From positions 1 through 52,131 of the forward strand of contig NZ_JAGGOT010000005.1 of NCBI RefSeq assembly GCF_018614195.1: DNA of 52,131 nucleotides, read 5' to 3'. Below are positions 31,179 through 39,300 of the stretch, piece by piece (the stretch's first letter is position 1; every line of letters starts with the position of its first letter). The notes beneath the pieces are model-generated. The model saw only the letters and a program-made list of their open reading frames with translations. It was not told the origin of the DNA and made no database searches. The DNA comes from Streptomyces sp. ISL-43. Its GTDB lineage: Bacteria > Actinomycetota > Actinomycetes > Streptomycetales > Streptomycetaceae. A program made the translations under genes and the position numbers.

Positions 31179-33050
31179 ATGAGGCAACCCACACCGCACC
31201 AAACGCAGCCGCAGTCGCCGAATCCGAAGCCGAAGCCGATACCGAAACCGGTCGAGGACGGAGGCGTAGGCGGAAGCAGAGGCGGGGGCGGAGGCGGGGG
31301 CGGAGGCAACCCCATCCGGCTCCTGCGGGAACTCGCCACCACGCCCTGGCCACTCGCCGCCGCCCTCGTACTGGCCCTGACCGCGACCGCCGCCTCCCTC
31401 GCCCTGCCCCTCCTCGCCCGGGACGTCATCACCAGCTTCTCCCGGCACGAGTCGCTGCTCACCCCCGCCCTGTGGATGTGTGCCGCGGCCGTGGGCGGGG
31501 CGGCGGCCATGGCCGGCGGGGCCTTCCTCATCGCCCGTGCCGGCGAGCAGATGGTGTACCGGGTCCGCAACCGCCTCATGGGCCACACCCTGCGGCTGCC
31601 GCTCCAGACCGTCCGCGCACAGGGCACCGGCAACCTCACCGCACGGATCACCTCGGACGCCCTGCAACTGCGTCAGGTCGTCGACGTCGGCGCCCAGTTC
31701 CCGCTCGCCGTCCTCACGGTGCTCGCCACGCTCGGCGTCATGGCCTGGATCGACTGGGTCCTGACGCTGGTGACCCTGGCCTCCCTGCTCCTGGTCACCG
31801 GTGTCCTCTCCGCGACCTTCCGGCGCCTCAGGGCGAGCATCACCGGCCAGCAGATCGCCAACGGCCGGATCGCCCAGCGCTTCACCTCCCACCTCGAGGC
31901 GCTCACCGCCATCAAGGCGAACCGGGCCGAACCGCTCGCCGCCCGGGTCCTGGCCGACGACGCCGACGTACTGCGGCGCGAATCCCTGACCAGCGCCCGG
32001 CTCCAGTCGATCGTTCCGGCGGCCACCCAGCTCGGCAACCAGTTCGCGATGATCGCCGTCATCCTGACCGGCGGCACGCGCGTCGCCTCCGGGGACCTCG
32101 CGACCGCCGACTTCGCCGCGTTCCTCCTCTACCTCCTCCAGACGATCCCCTCGGCGACCACCCTCACCAACGCCCTGGGCCGCCTCCAGGCCGGGCTCGC
32201 CGCCCGGGACCGCTGCAACGAACTCCTCGCCCTCCCCGACGAGTCCACCGGATCGACCGCCGGCCCCGCCCCCGTCGCGGACCCGGCCGCCCCGGCCGTC
32301 GCCTTCCGCGAAGTCTCCTTCACCCACCCCGGCGCGGGCACGGCCTCCCTGCGGAAGATCTCCTTCGAGGCGCCGGCCAGGGGCCTCACCGCCTTCGTCG
32401 GCCCCTCGGGCGCGGGCAAGACCACCGCGCTCACCCTCATGGACCGCTTCGTACGGCCCGCCGGCGGCACCATCAGCGTCCTCGGCCACGATCAGGACAC
32501 CTGGCCCCTGGCCGACCTGCGCGGACAGATCGCCTACGTCGACCAGAAGTTCACCCTGATCGAGGCCAGCGCGCGCGACAACCTCCAGCTGGGCAGGCGC
32601 ACCCCCGCCACGGACGCCGAACTCGCCCGCGTCCTCGACGCCCTGGACCTCACCGACGCCATCAGCGCGCTCCCCGACGGCCTGGACACCGTGCTCGGCC
32701 GGGAGACCGACCTCTCCGGCGGCCAGCGCCAACGCATGGCCCTCGCCCGGGCCCTGCTCTCCGACGCCAAGATCGTGCTCCTCGACGAACCGACCAGCCA
32801 GCTCGACGGCATCAACGAGCAGCGCTTCCGCAACGACCTGGACACGCTCGCCGAGGACCGCGCGGTCATCGTCGTGGCCCACAGGCTCTCCACGATCCAC
32901 CACGCACGGCACGTCGTCCTGATGGACTCCGGCACCGTCGTCGACTCCGGGGACCACCGCTCCCTGATGCGCCGCTGCCCCCAGTACCGCGACCTGGTCG
33001 CGACCCAGACCCTCCGCGAGACGGCCGCCACCCCGGTGGCCGCCGGCTGA
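31179..33050 (+). CDS. ABC transporter, fused permease/ATPase (peptide exporter)
   Basis: 623 residues. An unusual N-terminal extension (about residues 1-46) is Pro/Lys-rich (NPKPKPIPKP) then Gly-rich (run of nine Gly). Six transmembrane helices follow (for example PLAAALVLALTATAASLALP). The nucleotide-binding domain has Walker A GPSGAGKTT, signature LSGGQRQRMALARAL, Walker B IVLLDEPTS and switch His in VAHRLSTIHHA. It has no N-terminal C39 protease domain, consistent with separate M16 peptidases doing the leader removal. It is probably the exporter of the mature RiPP. ATG 31179 has a GAAAGG site. Confidence 0.9.
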   Translation: MRQPTPHQTQPQSPNPKPKPIPKPVEDGGVGGSRGGGGGGGGGNPIRLLRELATTPWPLAAALVLALTATAASLALPLLARDVITSFSRHESLLTPALWMCAAAVGGAAAMAGGAFLIARAGEQMVYRVRNRLMGHTLRLPLQTVRAQGTGNLTARITSDALQLRQVVDVGAQFPLAVLTVLATLGVMAWIDWVLTLVTLASLLLVTGVLSATFRRLRASITGQQIANGRIAQRFTSHLEALTAIKANRAEPLAARVLADDADVLRRESLTSARLQSIVPAATQLGNQFAMIAVILTGGTRVASGDLATADFAAFLLYLLQTIPSATTLTNALGRLQAGLAARDRCNELLALPDESTGSTAGPAPVADPAAPAVAFREVSFTHPGAGTASLRKISFEAPARGLTAFVGPSGAGKTTALTLMDRFVRPAGGTISVLGHDQDTWPLADLRGQIAYVDQKFTLIEASARDNLQLGRRTPATDAELARVLDALDLTDAISALPDGLDTVLGRETDLSGGQRQRMALARALLSDAKIVLLDEPTSQLDGINEQRFRNDLDTLAEDRAVIVVAHRLSTIHHARHVVLMDSGTVVDSGDHRSLMRRCPQYRDLVATQTLRETAATPVAAG

Positions 33051-33169
33051 CCCTCGCCTCGTGCGAGACGAGGGACGCGAAGGCCGTGGCCCGGGACGAG
33101 TGGACGGCGTACGTCTCCACCCACCAGGCCCCGACACCCCGAACGACCGACGGACCCCGAGAGGAAAAC

Positions 33170-33457
33170 ATGCACCCCCGAACCAAGCGGACGCTCCACG
33201 CCACGCTCCTGGCCGCAGCCCTCGCCCTGAGCTTCGCCCCCTACGCCGGCGCCGCCCCCGCACCGCAGCCCCCCGCCTCCTCGGCGGACTTCGGCACACC
33301 CCCTGCGGGCTACGTCCACGAGACCTCCTTCTACGGAACGGCCGCCGCCTGCCAGACAGCGGGCAAGGCGGGCATCGCGGAAGGCAGGTGGACCGCGTAC
33401 TTCTGCTACCAGGCGCTCCCCTTCACGCCCTTCCAGGAGCTCTACGTCAAGCTGTGA
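33170..33457 (+). CDS. Small secreted protein
   Basis: 95 residues from ATG 33170 (GAGGAAA). A Sec signal peptide is clear: MHPRTKRTLH, then the hydrophobic stretch ATLLAAALALSFAPYAGA with an AxA cleavage site near residue 29. The mature part is about 66 residues with two Cys (AACQTAGKAGIAEGRWTAYF then CYQ), likely one disulfide. This resembles small secreted proteins of unknown function in Streptomyces. Being the last gene before the cluster terminator, it could serve immunity, but nothing shows this. Confidence 0.7.
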   Translation: MHPRTKRTLHATLLAAALALSFAPYAGAAPAPQPPASSADFGTPPAGYVHETSFYGTAAACQTAGKAGIAEGRWTAYFCYQALPFTPFQELYVKL

Positions 33458-33464
33458 CCCCTCA

Positions 33465-33502
33465 CGGGCCGGGCGCGCACCGAGCTGCGCGCGCCCGGCC
33501 CG
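33465..33502. terminator. Terminator at the end of the RiPP cluster
   Basis: The 14-bp perfect arms CGGGCCGGGCGCGC (33465-33478) and GCGCGCCCGGCCCG (33489-33502) lie 8 bp after the stop of the secreted protein gene. Confidence 0.85.
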
Positions 33503-33922
33503 AGCGCGCGCGGGGACTCCGGGGCCTACGCGATGGAGGAGTTGGCGAGACACCTGACTACTGGACCATTCGGGCGGTCGTCGCACCGGCCGTCACCCCG
33601 AGCGGGTGACGGGGTCCGCGCCCGTCTCCCATGTCCCATAACAGGCCCTCGCGCCCTCTTTTTGGCATGGCGCCTCGCTGCGCTACTCGCTCTTCCGCGG
33701 CTTGAACGTGGTCACGGCTCAGGCCTGGCTTCTTCCAGCCCGAGGCGTACGACCCGCACCTGGACGTCGACTTCAGTCCGCTGCGCGGCGATGGCCCCGG
33801 CGCGGGCGGCTACGGCCAGGCGGCCTGACCACCCATGCCATGTCACTACTCCAGCGGCAGCGCGATGCACACGCGCGCACTTTTCCACGCAAGGCGGAAG
33901 ACTCCTGACACCTACTCCCTGG
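33503..33922. other. Gene-poor junction between RiPP cluster and mobile region
   Basis: No intact gene. One coding-looking remnant (33721-33828) is present; the rest is mixed sequence at the edge of the mobile region. Confidence 0.5.
33721..33828 (+). pseudogene. C-terminal remnant of an unidentified gene
   Basis: The frame reads RPGFFQPEAYDPHLDVDFSP then LRGDGPGAGGYGQAA and a stop, with strong third-position GC bias. There is no start or upstream domain. I do not recognise the family. Confidence 0.35.
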
Positions 33923-35175
33923 TCATCCCGTCACTTCCGCAGCAATGCCCGGCTGCGGCCGGGTCCGCATGCCCCAGCGGGCAAGAGATGGGCCGGCAGC
34001 ACCCAGCGCCGCGAAGAACACCGCCAGCAGCAGCCAGCCCGCCGTGCCGAGGCCGAGCACCACCGTGGTGAGGATCGCGGGGGCAAGAGCCTGGCCCGCG
34101 CTGAAGCCGAGGCCGAGGAGACCTTGGTACTGGCCCTGGGCATGGTCGGGGGCAAGACCGAAGCCCAGGGCGAAGCCCGCCGAGGACTCCCAGACCTCTG
34201 CCAGGCTATGGACGAAGATCGCTGCCAGGACCAATCCCGCTGCCGCCCAGACCGGGGTGTACGCCGCCAGCGCCATCATCGGGCAGCTGACGAGGAAGAG
34301 CAGCCCCGCGGTGCGAAAGGCCCTGCCACCGTCGTGCGGGGTTTCGATACGGGAGCCGATCCTGGTCTGCATCAGTACGCAGAAGGCGGCATTGACGGCG
34401 AACAATGCGGCCACCGTCCAGCGCGGCGCTTCGGTGTGTTCGGAGATCCAGATCGGCAGGAGCAGGGAGACCACCGGGTATTGCAGTCCCATGGCCCCGT
34501 AGAGGGCGGTGAACGTCAGGAACGGGCGGTCCGTGAAAGCGAGCCAGCGACGCTGCTGCGGCGGTGCTGCCAGCACCGGATAGCGGGGCAGCAGGAGCAG
34601 AAGCACAGCGCACAGGGCGAAGCTCGCCGCGTTGCCGAGGATCAGCGTGACATAGGCGCCACGGGTGTCCGCGGCCAGCGCCAGCCCGGCACCCACCGTT
34701 CCGAGAATGACGCCCAGGTTGACGAAGGTGCGCAACTTCGCCCGGAACAGGGCCGGGCGATCACCCCCGACCCGGACCACCAGAGCGCCCCAGGCCGCAC
34801 CACCGGCCGCCGCGGCGATCTGGTCGACCGTCGCGATGATCGTGAGCGCGGCCCAGCTCTCGACGAGGACGAGGGCCGCCATCGACATCGCCTGGACCGC
34901 GAGGGCCAGCATCATGATCGTGCGCGCCCCGCGCCGGTCGGCGAGATTCCCCCCCCGGGTATCCCGGCGCACAAGCCGATCACTCCGGCGATGGTGAGCG
35001 CGGCGCCGACCTGCACCGCGGGCAGGCCCACGACCAAGGTGAAATAGAGCGCCGACGCCGCGTTGAACAGACCGTTGCCGACCCGGTTGGCGAAACTGGC
35101 GGCAATCAGCACGCGCTCCGGCCTGCTGTCCCCCGCCATGCGGCCTATTCGGCCTGCCAGGCTGCTCTTGATCAC
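33923..35175 (-). pseudogene. MFS transporter gene broken by a frameshift in a C run
   Basis: The N-terminal part (from GTG 35175: VIKSSLAGRIGRMAGDSRPE, first helices FANRVGNGLFNAASALYFTL) ends in one frame near 34950. The rest (NLADRRGARTIMMLALAVQA and about ten helices, with conserved MFS loop D-R-R-G) continues in another frame to 33923. The switch falls at eight C residues (34949-34956); one more base would restore a protein of about 417 residues. It may be a real mutation or a sequencing indel. Putative efflux function is inferred from the family only. Confidence 0.8.
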
Positions 35176-35362
35176 GGACGGCAGGCTAGCAGCGGGCGCA
35201 GAACCCGCCACAGTTGCACCAAGATCGCGTGCCCCGATTGCGACGAGTGCTCCATCCCCGAAGGCCGTGTCGGCAAACGAACGAATGACGACAGGCGCGG
35301 CAGGCGTCCAATGAACCCCGACTTCCTGGGGGCAGACGGCGGCGCAGATCCAATCAGATCCG

Positions 35363-35435
35363 ATGAAAGCTGATGACAGGGTTTGCGGACAGCTAGGGTC
35401 GGATGCGACCACCACAACGGGGAGCGGCACGGTCA
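35363..35435 (+). pseudogene. 5' part of a serine recombinase gene split by the transposon
   Basis: ATG 35363 begins MKADDRVCGQLGSDATTTTG, then SGTV up to the transposon edge. Joining base 35435 to 49192 (removing the element and one target copy) restores the frame exactly and continues with SLVYKRVSTDQQSTDRQ, the catalytic N-terminus of a serine recombinase. This is direct evidence for insertion into an intact gene. Confidence 0.75.
35431..35435. repeat. Left 5-bp target site duplication
   Basis: GGTCA directly abuts the left inverted repeat and matches GGTCA at 49187-49191. Five-bp duplications are typical of Tn3-family insertion. Confidence 0.8.
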
Positions 35436-35485
35436 CGGCCTTGGGGACCAACGGAACAGCCATTAGCGCTAAGCACTTGATCTTG
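35436..35485. repeat. Left terminal inverted repeat (50 bp)
   Basis: It begins CGGCCTTGGGGACCAACGGA and ends ACTTGATCTTG, and contains the palindrome TTAGCGCTAA. It is a perfect reverse complement of 49137-49186. The usual Tn3 GGGG...TAAG bases occur, but seven bases inside the end. Confidence 0.9.
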
Positions 35486-35489
35486 CTGG

Positions 35490-36563
35490 CTACTCCGTCT
35501 CCGTGCTCTGGAGGACCTGGGCCTGGAGCCGTCGACGAAGGTCGGCTTCTTCGGCCGTGACCCGGTCGTCCGGGCGTCGGATACGGGCTCGGCGGGGGCG
35601 GGGGATGTCGTTGGCGTCCTGGAGGTTGGCGAAGTCGGCATGCGCCGCCTCGACGGCTTCGGGGTACGCCTCCTTCTTCTCGTGTTCGGCGAGCGCGCGG
35701 TAGATGCTCGCGACGCTGGGGGCCTGGCCCTTGCGTTTGCCGGTGGGGATGATCAGGTCGGGCTGGATCTCCTCGACCGATTCGCCGTTCGCGCGGCGCC
35801 GCAGCACGGTGTGCAGCATGTCGTCGGTGATGACGGGTGGCCGGCCGCCGTGCTTGCCCTTGCGGGCCGCGGCGTCGAGCCCTTCGAGGGTCGATTCCCG
35901 GATGTTCTCCCGCTCGGTCTCCGCCATCGCCGCGAAGAACGCGAACAGAAGCCGTCCGGGACCGCTGGGGTCATACATCCCGGGCAGGGGTCCGGCGAGC
36001 ATCTCTAGGACCAGGCCGTGGGCGGTGAGGTGGTCGGCGAGTGCGGTGAGTTCGGCGGCGTCGCGTCCGAGGCGTTTCATCTCGTACACGGTGAAGATGA
36101 CCCGGCAGTGCGGGGCGTGGGCCTTGATCTGCCGGGCGAGCGCGAGCGCCGCCTCGAACTGCGGGCGGACTCGGACCCGGGTGCTGATCTTCTCGGAGAA
36201 CACCTTGTCGCGTGGGATTCCGTGCTTCGCCAAGGCATCGAGTTGCGACTGGAGTTCCTGGGTGAGCGTCGAGCACCGGGCGTACCCGATGCGGATGTCG
36301 GCGCTCGGGGTGTCGGGGGCGAGGGCGGGCGGGACGGGGGTGCCGGGGCGCCAGGGCTGGCCGGGGCCGCGGTCGGCGGGGGTGGGCACGCGCAGGAGCT
36401 TGGCGAGCCGGGGCACCTTGGTGAAGCGGCCGGTGTGGTAGGTACCGGCTACCGCACCGGAGCGCGAGCGGCACGGCGAGCCGGGCTCGGCCGTGCAGCG
36501 CGGGCAGGGGTGGCGCTCGACGTTGTCCGCGTCGCTCGGGGAGGCTTCTTGAGGGGCTGTCAC
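35490..36563 (-). CDS. Serine recombinase/resolvase with N-terminal zinc-finger-like region
   Basis: 357 residues. The N-terminus has a Cys/His motif (CPRCTAEPGSPCRSRSGAVA then YHTGR) resembling the small zinc finger of actinomycete proteins. The catalytic domain starts near residue 90: IRIGYARCSTLTQELQSQLD with the nucleophilic Ser, then YEMKRLGRDAAELTAL and AETERENIRESTLEGLDAA. A C-terminal HTH region is GRPPVITDDM, later APSVASIYRALAEHE. It should resolve Tn3 cointegrates at a res site, most likely in the gap upstream (36564-37324). Its stop lies only 5 bp from the left terminal repeat. Confidence 0.88.
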   Translation of the reverse strand: MTAPQEASPSDADNVERHPCPRCTAEPGSPCRSRSGAVAGTYHTGRFTKVPRLAKLLRVPTPADRGPGQPWRPGTPVPPALAPDTPSADIRIGYARCSTLTQELQSQLDALAKHGIPRDKVFSEKISTRVRVRPQFEAALALARQIKAHAPHCRVIFTVYEMKRLGRDAAELTALADHLTAHGLVLEMLAGPLPGMYDPSGPGRLLFAFFAAMAETERENIRESTLEGLDAAARKGKHGGRPPVITDDMLHTVLRRRANGESVEEIQPDLIIPTGKRKGQAPSVASIYRALAEHEKKEAYPEAVEAAHADFANLQDANDIPRPRRARIRRPDDRVTAEEADLRRRLQAQVLQSTETE

Positions 36564-37324
36564 GCCTCCGAGGCTGTCACAAACGATTCTCAGAAGTACC
36601 CCGAACCCACCTTTGGGTGAGAACGGGTTCTGCGAACCGAACCGGCGCTTCGCGATCTCCGTGCGGCCCTAATTGATCTTGCTCGGGCAAAGGACCATTT
36701 ATGAGAATGATCGTGCGTGACACCCGTGGCCGGAGGTAGCCCCCGGCGGCTGGCCGTAGCGCCGGTTTTCGTTCCGATGTCCCCGCCCACCGCGAGGAGG
36801 GTGACGTCCTCTGTGGCGGGGCCGGGCCCGGTGGGACACTGCGGCGGTGTCGGGATTCGCAACGAACTTGGCTCCGGGCACCCGTTTGGCGGCAGCTCCC
36901 GCAGCCACCGGTTGACGGCCATCAGCAACCCCGGCGCCCCAGGACCATCCTCGAACCGCAGATCGTCGTCGACCAGGATCGGCATCCTCTCGGGGATCAC
37001 CGGCTCATGTTTGGAGCCCCCGACTCCCAGCCTCCCGAATTGAAGAACACCAACTCTACGAGCGTAGGAACCAGCACGCTGCCCTATCGCCTGTTCGCAC
37101 CCGGAGGAGACACGTGCCGGGCAGTCGGAAAAGCGGATCCTACTTGTCAGGACGAGGTGATTACCTGCCGGGACTGACTGATCCTGTGGTGTGTCCCTGC
37201 GACGTTCCATGACAGTGCGTGAGCATGATGAGACCGTTCTGGTGGTTTGGTGGGCCTCTGGCGATGGTTCTCGGCCTACAACCCCAGGCGAGCTCCAAGA
37301 CTGCGAGTTGAGAAGGGAACCCTG
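36564..37324. other. Gene-free gap with an integrase remnant and possible res site
   Basis: 760 bp between the divergent resolvase and the first cargo gene. The part next to the resolvase (36575-36720) has AT-rich, partly repeated GAGAACG/TTCTC-type motifs and may be the res site. The middle holds an integrase fragment. No intact gene was found. Confidence 0.45.
36866..37012 (-). pseudogene. N-terminal fragment of a tyrosine integrase
   Basis: The frame reads HEPVIPERMPILVDDDLRFE then DGPGAPGLLMAVNRWLRELP, matching the characteristic N-terminus (LIDDDLRFED...VNRWLRELP) of actinomycete tyrosine integrases. Similarity stops after about 45 residues. It is a relic. Confidence 0.55.
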
Positions 37325-38095
37325 GTGACAGACGACGAGTTCGATGCCTTTCTGCGGTATCTCGCCGACACATACGTTGAACCACGCCTCCCACTCACAC
37401 GGCGCATACTCCGACATCACTTTGAGGATGAGGTCGGCCGGACGCTCGACCAGTTGCGTGAGGCTCACCAGGCATTGAACTATATCCACGACGCCATGCG
37501 ACGGGACGAGGACATCTACGAGACGTTCACGTTGGACGCGCTGGCAAACATCATCGGAAACGCGAGTCGCGGCGTCCACTTCCAGAACAGATTGGCGGAA
37601 GACGCTGGACTCATGGAGGTCATGGACGAATACTTCGCCGACCTGGCCTCTGGACTACGTGCCGACCACCTCCCGAGTGTCGAAGCGGAGATACTGTCCG
37701 CACTCGGCTTTCCGCGCGTTGCCGCCCATCTGCCCGCCTTGATCTGTGCCGTCAAGATCTTCAGTCAGAAACGAACCGGTTACCTCACCGAAGTCCCTGT
37801 CAGCCAACAGCTCCGAGATCTAGCCGAACGTCTCGATGGGGCGCGCCAAGAACACCAGGCGGCGGCTCGATCTGAACAGGAGGAGCCGCCGATCCAACAG
37901 CGGAAACGCAAATGGTGGACAGGACTCGGCAAGGTAGTCGCTGGCAGTGCTATCTCGATTGCCGACATTGCGCTGGGCGCGGGGTTGATTCCCTTTGAGG
38001 TCTCGGCGGAGACGCGATCATGGGGCGCACTCTCATCGACGACTCTCGGTATCGGGCAAGTCATGGAGGGTGTGGGAGCCATCCGTGGAGAGTAA
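37325..38095 (+). CDS. Unknown cargo protein 1 of the transposon
   Basis: 256 residues from GTG 37325, supported by the GAAGGGAACC ribosome site. The soluble helical N-terminal two thirds begins DDEFDAFLRYLADTYVEPRL and includes RRDEDIYETFTLDALANIIG. A Gln/Glu/Lys-rich linker follows (about 190-212). The C-terminal part is weakly hydrophobic and Gly/Ala-rich (WWTGLGKVVAGSAISIADIA). No known domain is recognised. Base composition is less GC-rich than the backbone, suggesting transfer. The neighbour at 38190 is co-directional (94-bp gap); the two may form a cargo pair, possibly defence or stress related (speculative). Confidence 0.65.
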   Translation: MTDDEFDAFLRYLADTYVEPRLPLTRRILRHHFEDEVGRTLDQLREAHQALNYIHDAMRRDEDIYETFTLDALANIIGNASRGVHFQNRLAEDAGLMEVMDEYFADLASGLRADHLPSVEAEILSALGFPRVAAHLPALICAVKIFSQKRTGYLTEVPVSQQLRDLAERLDGARQEHQAAARSEQEEPPIQQRKRKWWTGLGKVVAGSAISIADIALGAGLIPFEVSAETRSWGALSSTTLGIGQVMEGVGAIRGE

Positions 38096-38189
38096 GCAGA
38101 GAAAGTCGGTAGCCAGCGGACGTCGCACAACGCCGCAGCCTTTTTGCTAACTGCTTATACGCAGCCCTGCAAGACCAAGGATCTGAGAC

Positions 38190-38999
38190 ATGTTGCCAGC
38201 AACATCCTGGGAGGAAAATTCTCGGGCCTGGACAGTGATGGGTCAGCTCCGTGCACGTCAGCGAACACTGCGCGACGAGGCCGAGGCTACTCGGCGGCGC
38301 CTAGCCAAGAAACATCGGCGGCGTATGGCAAGCAGCCAAGAAATCTTGTCCGCGACCCGTGCCAAAATGCAGCAGGAGTACGAGGAGTCCGTAGGAGCTA
38401 CATGGCGTGGCGGCCCGTTCGTTCTCGCCTTCCTTTTCGCGCACCCGGACTGCGACGCGATGCGCATGCTCGACGGACGCGGAGAGTACTTCGACCATCG
38501 GACCGGAGATACGTGGGATCTTTTCTTCCCCGGCTACTACAGGTCGACAGAAGGGGGTCGGTTCGAGGCTGAGGCCGGCGCTCGACCTGCTGGGTGGGCC
38601 TTCGCACGCGACTGGTACTTCCACCCCAGGGAATTCAACGAACTACGTCATCATATTGAACGATCATCAATGGGGCATTGGGAATATTCTGGCGGTACTG
38701 ACCTCGTGCTGGTCAACGGCTACCTCCCCGAGCGCGGCGAGCCCGCGATCGACTGGGAATCGACGATCTCAGGGCAGGTCACCGACCAGGCCACAGGTAC
38801 AAGAACCCTGACGCTGGCTGAGGTAGTCGAGCGTATGACCCGCGATCTAGAGGCGGCCCTGGAAGATCCGACATATGGAGTCGGCGCCGTGACGCAGGTG
38901 CCGCCACCGTTACAGGACCACGCCACGGTACGTGACTTTATGGTCAACGCTCTTGGGGGGATTGCCGCAGCGCTCGGGGCGAGGGTCATCGGAATCTGA
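38190..38999 (+). CDS. Unknown cargo protein 2 of the transposon
   Basis: 269 residues from ATG 38190 (AAGGA about 8 bases upstream). The N-terminal coiled-coil-like region is rich in Arg and Glu (RARQRTLRDEAEATRRRLAK). A globular alpha/beta part follows: FVLAFLFAHPDCDAMRMLDG, EYFDHRTGDTWDLFFPGYYR and WYFHPREFNELRHHIERSS. It ends with a helical segment. Codon 241 is TTA. I do not recognise the family. Position beside cargo protein 1 and reduced GC suggest joint acquisition. Confidence 0.65.
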   Translation: MLPATSWEENSRAWTVMGQLRARQRTLRDEAEATRRRLAKKHRRRMASSQEILSATRAKMQQEYEESVGATWRGGPFVLAFLFAHPDCDAMRMLDGRGEYFDHRTGDTWDLFFPGYYRSTEGGRFEAEAGARPAGWAFARDWYFHPREFNELRHHIERSSMGHWEYSGGTDLVLVNGYLPERGEPAIDWESTISGQVTDQATGTRTLTLAEVVERMTRDLEAALEDPTYGVGAVTQVPPPLQDHATVRDFMVNALGGIAAALGARVIGI

Positions 39000-39300
39000 A
39001 ACGGTCAACCGTAGCTAAGCGCTGTCGGATGGATGTGCTGATGCGGTCTCGCCCCGGCGCAGTAGAGCGGCCGCCCCGGACTGCAGATTCCTCATCCCAC
39101 AACGAGACTCTGCAAGAGAGCAGGAGAAACTGCCTGCCGCCAGGCCGCCTACCGGGCCCGCCGCGCAGAGCGGTACGCGAAGGCGTCACCACCTCTTCCG
39201 CTGTTACGGCCCCGATACCGGCTCCGTGGCCATGGCCAGCGGCGACGCTCTGTTGATCACGTCCCCAGCCACGACGACTCGGGGACGTCCCTGACCGCGG
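39000..39300. other. Intergenic stretch upstream of the tnpA stop
   Basis: About 300 bp between the cargo gene stop and the convergent tnpA stop. No gene, strong repeat or clear hairpin was seen. Confidence 0.4.

Noticed and set aside
30999..33299. 766-codon reverse frame across the ABC exporter
   Set aside because: Antisense shadow; the forward frame has all ABC motifs.
35441..35471. Canonical Tn3 ends starting at GGGG
   Set aside because: Taking GGGG as the end gives no direct target duplication; starting 7 bp further out gives a perfect GGTCA duplication and restores the flanking gene.
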